From assembly GCF_016107305.1 (NCBI RefSeq), contig NZ_RCVR01000004.1, positions 62,001-126,000 of the forward strand: 64,000 bases of DNA, written 5' to 3'. This DNA comes from Roseomonas sp. KE2513. GTDB lineage: Bacteria; Pseudomonadota; Alphaproteobacteria; Acetobacterales; Acetobacteraceae. The notes beneath the pieces are model-generated. The model saw only the letters and a program-made list of their open reading frames with translations. It did not search any database and was not told the origin of the DNA. Positions 26,820 through 35,278 of the stretch are shown here, one piece after another (position 1 is the stretch's first letter; the number at the start of each line of letters is the position of its first letter). The position numbers were made by a program, and so were the translations under genes.

Positions 26820-27794
26820 CTACTCCGGTCGGATGTTCGCGTCGCGGATGACGTCGCGCCATTGGGGGATCTCCCTCGCGATCCGGGCGGCGAATTCCTC
26901 GGGTGTGCTGTCCACGGCCTCGACACCTTGTTGGGAGAGGACGCGCGCTAGGGAGGGCGAGCGCACTGCGTCCTGAACCGCTTTGGCGACGCGGTTCACC
27001 ACGTCCGGCGGCGTGCCCGCGGGCGCGAGGTAGCCCATCCAGAGAATCCCTTCGAAGCCTGGTAGGCCCATCTCCGCGATCGTCGGCACGTCAGGTGCGG
27101 CCGGGGAGCGGTGCGCGCTCGCGATCGCCAGCACGCGAATGGCCCCCGCCTCGATCTGCGCGGCGGAAGTGGCGTAGGAATCGAGCTTCAGCTGCACGCG
27201 CCCGGCCACCAGGTCCGTGAAGGCCGGCGCCGCACCGCGATAGGGCACATGCAGCACGTCGAGGCCGAGCCGGTGCAGCAGCAGCTCCATCGTCACATGC
27301 GGGTGCGAGCCGATGCCGGCGGAGGAGTAGGTCAGCTCACGCGGGTGGGCGCGGGCATAGGCGACGAATTCCTGGAAAGTCCGGAAGGGCGCGTCCTTAT
27401 GGCAGACAAGGATCTCCGGGATCTGCGCGCAAAGGGAGATCGGCGCGAAGTCCTTCTGCGCGTCGAAGCCCGCATTGGGCATGAGCCCCGGGTTGATCGT
27501 GTGGTTGGGCGCGGTGAAGAGCAGCGTATAGCCATCCGCCGCCGCGCGCGCGACGCGCTGCGTGCCGACATTGCCGCCCGCACCGGGCTGGTTGTCGATG
27601 ACGATGGGCTGGCCCAGCAGATCGGAGACGGCAGCGGCGATGGGCCGGGCGGTGACGTCCACCGTCCCGCCCGGCGGGAACGGCACCACAAGCCGGATCG
27701 CGCGATCCGGGTAGCCCGCCGCCAGCGCCGGGCGGACCAGCGCCGCGCCGGTTGCGCCCAGCAGCGCGCGGCGCCGCAAGGAGAGATCGCTCAT
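26820..27794 (-). CDS. Bug/TctC-type periplasmic solute receptor
   Basis: 324-residue extracytoplasmic receptor of the tripartite tricarboxylate transporter (Bug) family. A twin-arginine-like signal peptide (LRRRALLGATGAALVRPALA) precedes YPDRAIRLVVPFPPGGTVDVTARPIA, VIDNQPGAGGNVGTQRVARA and GPF-type hinge segments. No TctA/TctB membrane genes are nearby, so it is an orphan receptor, a common situation in Roseomonas and Bordetella-type genomes. It is probably co-transcribed with the upstream Bug gene and the downstream amidohydrolase. Confidence 0.93.
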   Translation of the reverse strand: MSDLSLRRRALLGATGAALVRPALAAGYPDRAIRLVVPFPPGGTVDVTARPIAAAVSDLLGQPIVIDNQPGAGGNVGTQRVARAAADGYTLLFTAPNHTINPGLMPNAGFDAQKDFAPISLCAQIPEILVCHKDAPFRTFQEFVAYARAHPRELTYSSAGIGSHPHVTMELLLHRLGLDVLHVPYRGAAPAFTDLVAGRVQLKLDSYATSAAQIEAGAIRVLAIASAHRSPAAPDVPTIAEMGLPGFEGILWMGYLAPAGTPPDVVNRVAKAVQDAVRSPSLARVLSQQGVEAVDSTPEEFAARIAREIPQWRDVIRDANIRPE

Positions 27795-27819
27795 CCCAGT
27801 GTCTCCTCCGCAGCGGGTT

Positions 27820-28851
27820 CTACTGCCGCTGAATATTGGCCTTCTCGATCACGCTCGCCCATGTCGAGACATCCTGGCGAAGCCGCTCGCCCAAGGCTTC
27901 CGCCGTGCCCGGCGCGGGCTCGATGCCGAGATCGAGCAGGCGCTTCCGGATCTCCCCCGTTTGCAGCACATCCGTCACGTGCCGGTTCAGCAGTTCGACG
28001 ACTGGCTTCGGCGTGCGCGCGGGGGCAAAGAGCGCGTTCCAGCCTACCACGGCGTAATCGGCCAGCCCGCTCTCCCGTAGGGTCGGCACATCCGGGAGCA
28101 GGCTGGACCGGCTGGAGCCAGTGCTGCCGACGGCGCGAAGCTGTCCGCCATCCAGCAGGCTGCGCGCGGTGGCGTAGGTCTCAAACCCCATCTGCACGTC
28201 GTCCCGCTGCACCGCCGTCAGCACGTCCGCCGTCGTGCGATAGGGGACGATGGTCGCGTCCATTCCGGCCGCGACGCGCAGCCATTCCCCCGCGAGGTTC
28301 TGTGTGCTGCCGGGGCTGATCGTGCCGATGGCCAAGCCTTCCCGCTTGGCGGCGAGCACGTCCGCCACGCTGCGCAGTCGCGAGTTTGCGGCGACGAGCA
28401 GCAGCAGGTCGAAATTCGCGAGGCCTGACACCGGTGTGAAATCCGTGACGGGATCGTAGGGCAGGTGGCGGAAGAGGGTCCTGTTGATGGCGTTGCCGGT
28501 GCTCAGGATAGCCAGCGTGTGCCCGTCCGGCGCGGCCGGAACCACGGCCATGGCGGCGGGCGTGCCGGCGCCGCCCGGCCGGTTGTCGATCACCACCTGC
28601 TGGCCCAGCCGCTGCGACAGCGCCTCCCCGATGACGCGCACGGTGATATCGGCCAGCCCGCCCGCCGCGAAGCCGACAACCACCCGGATCGGCCGCGACG
28701 GGTATCCCCCAGTGTCCTGCGCCCGCGCGACGGAGGGGCCGGCAAGGGTTGCGGCCAGGGCAAGGAACTCGCGGCGACCGGCAGCGCCGCGGGCGGGAAG
28801 CAGCGCAACAGAAGCACGGCCGTGGATGAGGCCGCTGAGACCACGATGCAT
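27820..28851 (-). CDS. Bug/TctC-type periplasmic solute receptor (second copy)
   Basis: 343-residue Bug receptor paralogous to its downstream neighbour: YPSRPIRVVVGFAAGGLADITVRVIG, QVVIDNRPGGAGTPAAMAV and LPDVPTLRESGL are diagnostic. The leader contains GRREFLALAATLAGPSVARA, a clear twin-arginine motif. ATG 28851 is chosen because an AGGAG ribosome-binding site sits about 7 bp upstream; 17 further in-frame codons reach 28902. The ligand is unknown, and no cognate permease is present. Confidence 0.92.
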   Translation of the reverse strand: MHRGLSGLIHGRASVALLPARGAAGRREFLALAATLAGPSVARAQDTGGYPSRPIRVVVGFAAGGLADITVRVIGEALSQRLGQQVVIDNRPGGAGTPAAMAVVPAAPDGHTLAILSTGNAINRTLFRHLPYDPVTDFTPVSGLANFDLLLLVAANSRLRSVADVLAAKREGLAIGTISPGSTQNLAGEWLRVAAGMDATIVPYRTTADVLTAVQRDDVQMGFETYATARSLLDGGQLRAVGSTGSSRSSLLPDVPTLRESGLADYAVVGWNALFAPARTPKPVVELLNRHVTDVLQTGEIRKRLLDLGIEPAPGTAEALGERLRQDVSTWASVIEKANIQRQ

Positions 28852-29138
28852 GGACTTTCTCCTGGCCCCGGCGCGATGAGCCGTCTCACGGATTTTTTTC
28901 ATCCCGTAGGCCGAAAGATCACTCTAGTCGCATCACTTTTCCAAGCCTTTCAGGTTCGTCCTTGCCCAGCGTTAATCTGTTGGTCAGGGCCGGCGGGGCG
29001 CATGTGTCGCATTCTTCCGCGGACCCTTGTTGCGCCCGGCCTGTTGTCCCCGCAGTAGGGGCTGCGCCAAACTCCGGCGCCGCGCCCTGTCTGAAAGAGC
29101 GGAACGGCCCCATCCCCGAGTGAGAGGCAGGCCGACGC
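28852..29138. other. Divergent intergenic region (Bug receptor / CoA-transferase)
   Basis: 287 bp between two divergent genes. It is less GC-rich near 28880-28990 and should contain both promoters. I find no gene, tRNA or strong hairpin in it. Confidence 0.5.
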
Positions 29139-30374
29139 ATGGCTGATTCCCCGCCCATCCTGTCCGGCCTGCGCGTGGTCGAGGTCTCGGCCTTCATCGC
29201 CGCGCCCCTGGGCGGGATGACCCTTGCGCAACTCGGCGCCGAAGTGATCCGCATCGACCCGATCGGCGGCAACATCGACTACCGCCGTTGGCCGCTCGCG
29301 CCAAGTGGGGCGAGCCTCTACTGGTCGAGCCTGAACAAGGCGAAGCGCTCGGTGCAGATCGCCCTCAACCGCCCTGAGGGTCGGGAGATCGCCCAGGCGC
29401 TGATCGCCTCGCCCGGGGAGGATGCCGGCATCCTCCTCACCAACCTCCCCGCCAGCGGATGGATGGACTACGAGACGCTCCGTGCCAGGCGGCAGGACCT
29501 CATCATGCTGCGCCTGACCGGCAATCACGACGGCACAGGCGCAGTGGATTACACCGTCAATTGCGCCAGCGGCTTCCCCATCGCCACCGGGCCAGACACA
29601 ACGCCGGTCAACCATGTTCTCCCGGCATGGGACATCGCGGCGGGGCTTTATCTCTGCACCGGTCTCCTCGCCGCCGAGAGGGCGCGGCGGCGCGACGGCA
29701 AGGGCCAGGAGATCACGCTGGCGCTCTCGGATGTCATGCTCGCCTCGGTCGCCAACCTTGGCCTGGTCGCGGAGGTTCAGGTCAACGGCACCGTCCGCCC
29801 GCCCATGGGCAACGACCTCTACGGCGCCTTTGGGCGCGACTTCGAGACATCGGACGGGCGCCGCGCCTTTCTCTGCGCCATCTCCAACCGCCAATGGCGG
29901 GCGATCGGCAAGGCGACATGCCTCGCGGAGAAGCTCGCCATGATCGGGCCGATGATGGATGTAGACCTCGATGACGAAGGCGGCCGCTTCCGGGCCCGCC
30001 ACGCCATTGCCGCCGTGCTGGAGCCCTGGTTTGCCGCACGCAGCCTCGCTGAGGTCACCGCGGCCTTCGCCGGCAGCGGTGTCCTCTGGGGTCCGTACCA
30101 AGATTTTGGCCAGCTCGTGCGTGAGGACCCGCGCTGCTCTGCGGCGAATCCGCTCTTCGCCGAGGTAACGCAGCCAGAGATCGGCACAGTCCTGACGCCA
30201 GCGGCACCGCTGAGATTTGGGGGCGCGCAGGGACGCCGACCCCCTGCCCCCTCGCCGCAGCTCGGGGAGCATACCGACGCCGTGCTGGCCGAGGTGCTCG
30301 GCCTCTCCGCCGCCGCAATTGGACGGCTGCACGACGAGGGCGTCGTCGCGGGTCCGGAGTCCGGCCCAGCCTGA
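29139..30374 (+). CDS. Family III CoA-transferase, 2-methylfumaryl-CoA isomerase-like
   Basis: 411-residue CaiB/BaiF-type protein. The N-terminal LSGLRVVEVSAFIAAPLGGMTLAQLGAEVIRIDPIGGNIDYRRWP and the Asp165 context (NHVLPAWDIAAG) are close to 2-methylfumaryl-CoA isomerase (Mct), an intramolecular CoA transferase of the 3-hydroxypropionate cycle, judged from remembered family sequences. No other 3-HP cycle genes are present, so an isolated role in dicarboxylate or mesaconate-type catabolism is inferred. It may relate to the adjacent carboxylate receptors. Confidence 0.85.
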   Translation: MADSPPILSGLRVVEVSAFIAAPLGGMTLAQLGAEVIRIDPIGGNIDYRRWPLAPSGASLYWSSLNKAKRSVQIALNRPEGREIAQALIASPGEDAGILLTNLPASGWMDYETLRARRQDLIMLRLTGNHDGTGAVDYTVNCASGFPIATGPDTTPVNHVLPAWDIAAGLYLCTGLLAAERARRRDGKGQEITLALSDVMLASVANLGLVAEVQVNGTVRPPMGNDLYGAFGRDFETSDGRRAFLCAISNRQWRAIGKATCLAEKLAMIGPMMDVDLDDEGGRFRARHAIAAVLEPWFAARSLAEVTAAFAGSGVLWGPYQDFGQLVREDPRCSAANPLFAEVTQPEIGTVLTPAAPLRFGGAQGRRPPAPSPQLGEHTDAVLAEVLGLSAAAIGRLHDEGVVAGPESGPA

Positions 30375-30395
30375 GCGGCGCCGCCGCGGCAGCCT

Positions 30396-30435
30396 CTGTC
30401 ATCATTCCTTCACCGCTCCGTCATCGCCGCGTCAG
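30396..30435 (+). promoter_or_regulatory. Tandem Pho-box-like direct repeats upstream of phnC
   Basis: Four 7-bp half-sites recur every 11 bp: CTGTCAT, CCTTCAC, CCGTCAT, GCGTCAG (starts 30396, 30407, 30418, 30429). The first pair reads CTGTCATCATTCCTTCAC and matches 14 of 18 positions of the E. coli Pho-box consensus. The repeats end 23 bp before the phnC ATG. Two adjacent PhoB dimer sites are the natural reading, implying phosphate-starvation control of phnCDE. Confidence 0.7.
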
Positions 30436-30458
30436 TCGCCCTCACTAAGCCGCCCACC

Positions 30459-31265
30459 ATGTTGGTAATTGAAGGACTGACCCGGCGCTTCGGCGACCGC
30501 GTCGCCGTGGACGACATGTGCCTGGAGGTGCCGCGCGGCGCCTTCGTTGGGGTGATCGGCCGTTCCGGGGCGGGCAAGTCCACCCTGCTCCGCATGGTCA
30601 ACCGTCTTGCCGAGCCGAGCGCGGGACGCATCCTCTGGGATGGCGCCGATGTCTCGGCGCTGCGCGGGCGGGCGTTGCGGAACTGGCGGGCGCGATGCGC
30701 GATGGTCTTCCAGGGCTTCAACCTCTCGGGGCGGCTGGATGTGCTCACCAATGTCCTCGTCGGGCGGCTGAACAAGGTGCCCGCGCACCGCTCGCTCCTG
30801 CGCCTGTGGTCCGACGAGGACCGTGCCATCGCCCTCTCCGCCCTGGAGCGCTTCGACATCGCCGAGCTCGCGGCGCAGCGGGCGGAGCATCTCTCCGGCG
30901 GCCAGCAGCAGCGCGTCGCCATCGCACGCGCCCTGGTGCAGGAACCTGATATTATCCTCGCGGACGAGCCGATCGCCTCGCTGGACCCACGCAATACGGG
31001 GCTGGTCATGGACGCCCTTGCGCGCATCAACCGCGACTACGGCATCACCGTCCTCTGCAACCTCCACTCGCTCGATATCGCGCGACGCTACTGCGACCGG
31101 CTTGTTGGCCTCTCAGCCGGGCGTCTGGTCTTCGATGGGCCACCGGATGCGCTCGACGCGAATGCGGCTCGCAAACTCTACGGCCTGGAGGCCGCGGAGG
31201 TGATGGATGCGACCCCATCTGCACCGGTCCGTCCCTCCGCGGTTCCCTTCCTGGCCGACACCTGA
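30459..31265 (+). CDS. phnC: Phosphonate ABC transporter ATP-binding protein PhnC
   Basis: 268-residue ATPase of the phosphonate/phosphite importer. Walker A is GRSGAGKST, the signature is [15 protein letters not shown], and Walker B is [14 protein letters not shown]. The PhnC-typical Q-loop [22 protein letters not shown] is present. First gene of a rightward phnC-D-E1-E2 unit with an array of Pho-box-like repeats upstream. Confidence 0.95.
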   Translation: MLVIEGLTRRFGDRVAVDDMCLEVPRGAFVGVIGRSGAGKSTLLRMVNRLAEPSAGRILWDGADVSALRGRALRNWRARCAMVFQGFNLSGRLDVLTNVLVGRLNKVPAHRSLLRLWSDEDRAIALSALERFDIAELAAQRAEHLSGGQQQRVAIARALVQEPDIILADEPIASLDPRNTGLVMDALARINRDYGITVLCNLHSLDIARRYCDRLVGLSAGRLVFDGPPDALDANAARKLYGLEAAEVMDATPSAPVRPSAVPFLADT

Positions 31266-31301
31266 CGGGCGCTCTGCCCGCCGAATTAGAAAGAGGTCAT
31301 C

Positions 31302-32219
31302 ATGATCACCCATCGCCGCGCCCTGCTGGGCGCCACGGCCGCGCTGCTGGCTGCCCCCTCGGTCCTGCGGGCGCAGGGCGCCGCGCCCTGGGCGGCGCGC
31401 TACCCAGAGCTCGTCTTCGCGATCATCCCCTCCGAGAACGCTTCAGGCGTGACGGAACGCTACGGCCCATTCATCGACTACCTCTCGCGGCGCCTCGGCA
31501 CGAAGGTGACGCTGCGCATCGCCAACGACTACGCGGCGGTGATCGAGGGGCAGCGCTCGGGCAACGTGCACATCGCCTCATACGGCCCCTCCTCCTTCGC
31601 TCGCGCGCTGATGACGGGCTCGCAGATCACGGCCTTCGCCATCGAGACGAATCTCGACGGCACGAAGGGCTACTACTCCGTCTTCTACGTGAAGAAGGAC
31701 AGCCCTTATCAGCGTGTCGAAGACCTGCGCGGCAAGAACCTCGGATTGGTGGATCCCAACTCCACCTCCGGCAACAACGTGCCCCGCTTCGCCCTCAACA
31801 AGATGAACATCACGCCGGAACAGTTCTTCGGCCGCGTCGTCTACACGGGTAGCCACGAGAACGCGGTGATCGCGCTAAACCAGGGCACGGTCGATATGTG
31901 CGCGAACTGGTGGAATGACGAGCAGGAGAGCAACCTTCTCCGCATGGCGCGCAAGGGGATGGTGAAGGCCGAGGACTTCCGCATCGTCTTCAAGTCTGAC
32001 CAGATCGTGAACTCGCCGATGGCCTATCTCAACGCCCTGCCGGATGACCTCAAGTCCGCCATCCGCACCGCGGTGCTGGAGCTGGCGACCGCCGACAAGA
32101 AGGCCTTCGATGCGATCTACGAGGGCAAGCAGGGCCCGCTGATGGCCGTGGACAATACCGCCTACGACCCGATCATCGAGCTGAACCGCTTCGTCGACAA
32201 CCTGCGCCGCCGCGGCTAG
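31302..32219 (+). CDS. phnD: Phosphonate-binding periplasmic protein PhnD
   Basis: 305-residue extracytoplasmic receptor. The leader HRRALLGATAALLAAPSVLRAQ is twin-arginine-like. The mature protein has the PhnD/PtxB family features PSENASGVTERYGPFIDYLSRRLG, YGPSSFARA and DPNSTSGNNVPRFALNK. It delivers phosphonates, phosphate esters or phosphite to PhnE; the exact ligand cannot be read from sequence. A strong intercistronic hairpin follows its stop. Confidence 0.94.
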   Translation: MITHRRALLGATAALLAAPSVLRAQGAAPWAARYPELVFAIIPSENASGVTERYGPFIDYLSRRLGTKVTLRIANDYAAVIEGQRSGNVHIASYGPSSFARALMTGSQITAFAIETNLDGTKGYYSVFYVKKDSPYQRVEDLRGKNLGLVDPNSTSGNNVPRFALNKMNITPEQFFGRVVYTGSHENAVIALNQGTVDMCANWWNDEQESNLLRMARKGMVKAEDFRIVFKSDQIVNSPMAYLNALPDDLKSAIRTAVLELATADKKAFDAIYEGKQGPLMAVDNTAYDPIIELNRFVDNLRRRG

Positions 32220-32232
32220 CAGCCCGGGTCCG

Positions 32233-32257
32233 CCGCCCCGGCATCCGGCCGGGGCGG
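32233..32257 (+). other. Intercistronic hairpin between phnD and phnE1
   Basis: A perfect 9-bp GC stem, CCGCCCCGG (32233-32241) with CCGGGGCGG (32249-32257), encloses a 7-nt loop. It begins 14 bp after the phnD stop and has no T-run. Hairpins between a receptor gene and its permease gene commonly protect the receptor mRNA 3' end and raise the receptor:permease ratio; that role is inferred here. Confidence 0.6.
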
Positions 32258-32284
32258 TCGGTCCATCTTGAGAAAGCCGGTCCC

Positions 32285-33175
32285 CTGGCCACCACCCTTC
32301 CCCCCCTTCCCAACGCACGCCTTGCCGAGCTGCTGGACGGCTACCGTTCCGCCGGCCAGGCGTCGCGGCGCCGCGCCCTGGTCCTTGCGGTCACGATCGC
32401 AGCCCTCACTCTCCTGGCCGGCCACGTCGCCGAGGTCGATCCCGCGAGGCTCTGGCGGCATCTCGGTGACTTCTTCGGCTACTTCGACCGCATCACCAGG
32501 CTGGAAGGCGGCGGCGGCCGGGTATGGACCGACCCTGGAGAGTGGTTCTGGGGGTGGAGGAAATGGGGCCTGCTGCTCGCGGACACCTTGCTAATCGCTT
32601 ATGTCGGCACGGCTCTCGGCGCGATCGGCGGCTTCCTCCTCTCCTTCGTCGCGGCCGCGAACTTGGTGCCGAACCCGTGGACCCGCGGGGCAGCCAGGCG
32701 CTTGCTCGAGTTCTGCCGCACTGTGCCTGATATCGTCTTCGCGCTGATCTTCGTCATCGCTTTCGGGCTGGGGCCAGTGCCGGGCGTCCTCGCCATCGCG
32801 ATCCACAGCATGGGCGCACTCGGCAAGCTCTTCTCCGAGGTGGTGGAGAACATCGACCCGAAGCCGGTAGAGGGCGCGGCGGCCGCCGGCGCCTCCTGGG
32901 CAGCCACGGTGCGCTTCGCCGCGCTGCCCCAGGTGCTGCCCAACTTCGCGAGCTACGCCCTGCTCCGCTTCGAGGTGAACGTGCGTCAGGCCTCGGTACT
33001 CGGCTTCGTCGGCGCGGGCGGCATCGGCCAGGACCTGATCGAGGCCATCCGCAAGTTCTACTACAACGACGTCGCCGCCATCCTCCTGCTCATCATCGTG
33101 ACGGTCATGATCATCGATCTCGGGACTGAACGCCTGCGACACGGCCTGATCGGGTCCATGGAGCGCGGCGCATGA
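32285..33175 (+). CDS. phnE: Phosphonate ABC transporter permease PhnE (first copy; non-canonical start)
   Basis: Inner-membrane permease with several transmembrane helices and the EAA-like loop GKLFSEVVENIDPKPVEGAAAAGAS. From 32285 the product is 296 residues and reads (M)ATTLPPLPNARLAELLDGYRSAGQ, matching PhnE N-termini. The frame contains no ATG/GTG between phnD and TTG 32588, and starting there would delete the first 100 residues including a membrane helix. CTG 32285 is therefore proposed; alternatively a C7 tract at 32300-32306 hides a length error linking a TTG at 32268 to this frame. The stop overlaps phnE2 (ATGA). Confidence 0.88.
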   Translation: MATTLPPLPNARLAELLDGYRSAGQASRRRALVLAVTIAALTLLAGHVAEVDPARLWRHLGDFFGYFDRITRLEGGGGRVWTDPGEWFWGWRKWGLLLADTLLIAYVGTALGAIGGFLLSFVAAANLVPNPWTRGAARRLLEFCRTVPDIVFALIFVIAFGLGPVPGVLAIAIHSMGALGKLFSEVVENIDPKPVEGAAAAGASWAATVRFAALPQVLPNFASYALLRFEVNVRQASVLGFVGAGGIGQDLIEAIRKFYYNDVAAILLLIIVTVMIIDLGTERLRHGLIGSMERGA

Positions 33176-34035
33176 GCGCGTCGCCTGTCCTCACCTTGCG
33201 CGAGGCCGCGCTTGCCGACCGCACAGGCCTTGCCAGCCGCCACCCGGACGTCTTCCGCCGCATCACCGGCGCGCGGATCCGGACGGTCCTGCTCATCGCT
33301 GCCGCCCTCGGACTCCTCGTGTTCGGTCTGTGGCGGCTGGAGTTCTCGCCCGGCCGCATTGCGGGCGGCTTCGGCCAGCTCCTGCAATTCCTAGGGCTGA
33401 TGCTCCCGCCGGATCCTGGCACCACCTCCCGCGCCCTGCTGATCCTCCGCGGCCTTGCGGAAACCTTGGCCATTGCCTTCCTCGGCACGCTGCTCGCGGC
33501 GGGCATCGCCTTTCCGCTCAGTTTCCTCGCGGCCCGCAACACCTCTGCCGGGCGCTTGGTGCATTTTCTCTCCCGCCGCACGCTCGACAGCATCCGCGGC
33601 GTCGATGCGCTGATCTGGGCACTGATCTGGGTGAGCGTCGTCGGCCTCGGCCCTTTCGCCGGCGTGCTCGCCATCGCCACAGGCGATATCGGCACTTTCG
33701 GTAAGCTCTTCTCCGAAGCGATCGAGGCTGCTGACCGCCGGGCGGTGGAGGGTGTCACCTCCACGGGCGGCGGCAAGCTCGCTGGTATCCGCTTCGGCGT
33801 GCTGCCGGCCGTGCTGCCAGTGATGGCCGGCCACGCGCTCTACATGTTCGAAAGTAACACGCGCTCCTCCACCATCATCGGTATCGTCGGCGCCGGCGGA
33901 ATCGGGCTGATGCTGTCCGAGATGATACGCACCCTCGAGTGGGGCGTCGTCTCCTTCATCGTGCTGCTGATCCTGGTCGCCGTTGCCGTAATCGACGCGA
34001 TCTCTGGCCGGCTTCGCGCGGCGCTGGCCGGCTAG
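33172..34035 (+). CDS. phnE: Phosphonate ABC transporter permease PhnE (second copy)
   Basis: 287-residue inner-membrane permease paralogous to the preceding gene: it shares the loop GKLFSEAIEAADRRAVEGVTSTGGG and the terminal membrane helices (SSTIIGIVGAGGIGLMLSEMIRTLEW). Two PhnE copies encoded in tandem would form a heterodimeric channel, as in several alphaproteobacteria. It ends 4 bp into the convergent phnN gene. Confidence 0.94.
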   Translation: MSASPVLTLREAALADRTGLASRHPDVFRRITGARIRTVLLIAAALGLLVFGLWRLEFSPGRIAGGFGQLLQFLGLMLPPDPGTTSRALLILRGLAETLAIAFLGTLLAAGIAFPLSFLAARNTSAGRLVHFLSRRTLDSIRGVDALIWALIWVSVVGLGPFAGVLAIATGDIGTFGKLFSEAIEAADRRAVEGVTSTGGGKLAGIRFGVLPAVLPVMAGHALYMFESNTRSSTIIGIVGAGGIGLMLSEMIRTLEWGVVSFIVLLILVAVAVIDAISGRLRAALAG

Positions 34036-34580
34036 GCCCGGCCGCCCCGGAGCACCCGGACCACCTGTTCCGCGCCGGCCTGCACGCTGCCGTCGTTCAC
34101 CACAGTCTCCACCGGCAGACCCAGCGGCAGCGGCACCTGGCGCGAGAGGCGGCGGGCGACGTCGGCCGCGCTTTCCCGGCCTCTGGCGGCAAGGCGGCTC
34201 GCCAGGGTGGCGGGCGAGGCCGTGATCTCCAGCACCCGCAGCGGGTGGCGCGCCGCCGCCTCACGCAGCACCCGCCGCGAGAGGTTGGCGACCGCGACCC
34301 GTCCCGATGCCAGGGCCCCTTCCAGCGCGGCGCGCGGCAGGCCGTAGAACAGCCCGTGCGCCTCCCACCAAAGCGCGAAGCCGCCGGCCTCACGCTCGGC
34401 GATGAAGGCCTCGCGCGAGAGCGGAAGGTGATCCTCCCCGCCGGCTTCGGCAGGGCGGGTTACGGCGCGGCGGATAAAGGTGATGCGCTCGTCGCTAGCC
34501 AGGGCCGCGCGGGCCGCCTCTATCAGCGTGTCCTTGCCGGCGCCAGAGGGGCCGACAACGGCTACCAGCACGCCGGTCAC
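34032..34580 (-). CDS. phnN: Ribose 1,5-bisphosphokinase PhnN
   Basis: 182-residue P-loop kinase (guanylate-kinase fold) that phosphorylates ribose 1,5-bisphosphate to PRPP at the end of the C-P lyase pathway. The P-loop is VVGPSGAGKDTL; FIRRAVTRP and YGLPRAALEGAL are typical of the family. Last gene of the leftward phn operon, overlapping phnL by 4 bp. Confidence 0.94.
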   Translation of the reverse strand: MTGVLVAVVGPSGAGKDTLIEAARAALASDERITFIRRAVTRPAEAGGEDHLPLSREAFIAEREAGGFALWWEAHGLFYGLPRAALEGALASGRVAVANLSRRVLREAAARHPLRVLEITASPATLASRLAARGRESAADVARRLSRQVPLPLGLPVETVVNDGSVQAGAEQVVRVLRGGRA

Positions 34581-35278
34581 GCTGCCTCCCGCAGCGGCGC
34601 CACCTCTAGGACCCGGTCGGCGACGCGGTCGCGCACCTCCGCGTCATGGAAGATGCCGACGAGGGCCGCTCCCCGCGCCTTTGCCTCGCCGATGAGGGCG
34701 ATCACCACATCACGGTTGGCCGCGTCGAGGCTCGCGGTGGGCTCGTCGAGCAGCATGAGCGGGAAGTCCGCCACGAAGCCCCGAGCGAGGTTCACGCGCT
34801 GCTGCTCCCCGCCAGAGAAGGTGGCGGGCGGGAGGGCGTGCAGCCGCTCCGGCAGGTTCAAGCGGTGCAGCAGGGCCGAGGCGCGGGCACGCGCCTCCTC
34901 GCGAGAGATGCCGCGCGCGACCAGCGGCTCCGCCACGATCTCTACCGCTGGAACTCGGGGAATCACGCGCAGGAACTGCGAGACATGGCCGATCGTGTCC
35001 CGCCGGAGCGCGATCACCTCGCGCGGCGAGGCACCCGCCAGGTCCGCCACGCTCCCGTCCGGCCGCCGGAGCAGGATGCAGCCCGAGTCGGCGCCGTAGT
35101 TCCCCTGCAGCAGCCGCATCAGCGTGGACTTGCCCGCGCCCGATGGACCGGAAAGCGCCACGCACTCGCCCGGGGAAACCTCCAGCGCCGCATCGCGCAG
35201 CACGGGGATCTCGATGCTGCCCTGCAGATGAAGGGTGAAGCCCTTGGCTAGCCCCTCGGCTTTCAGCGTCCAGCTCAT
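34577..35278 (-). CDS. phnL: C-P lyase complex ATPase-like subunit PhnL
   Basis: 233-residue ABC-type ATPase of the C-P lyase machinery, required with PhnGHI for the initial ribosyl-phosphonate formation. Walker A is GPSGAGKST, the signature is FSGGEQQRVNLARG, and Walker B is LMLLDEPTASLD. ATG 35278 is chosen because it overlaps the phnK stop by 4 bp; the longer in-frame ORF runs through phnK. It is cytoplasmic despite its transporter-like sequence. Confidence 0.95.
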   Translation of the reverse strand: MSWTLKAEGLAKGFTLHLQGSIEIPVLRDAALEVSPGECVALSGPSGAGKSTLMRLLQGNYGADSGCILLRRPDGSVADLAGASPREVIALRRDTIGHVSQFLRVIPRVPAVEIVAEPLVARGISREEARARASALLHRLNLPERLHALPPATFSGGEQQRVNLARGFVADFPLMLLDEPTASLDAANRDVVIALIGEAKARGAALVGIFHDAEVRDRVADRVLEVAPLREAA

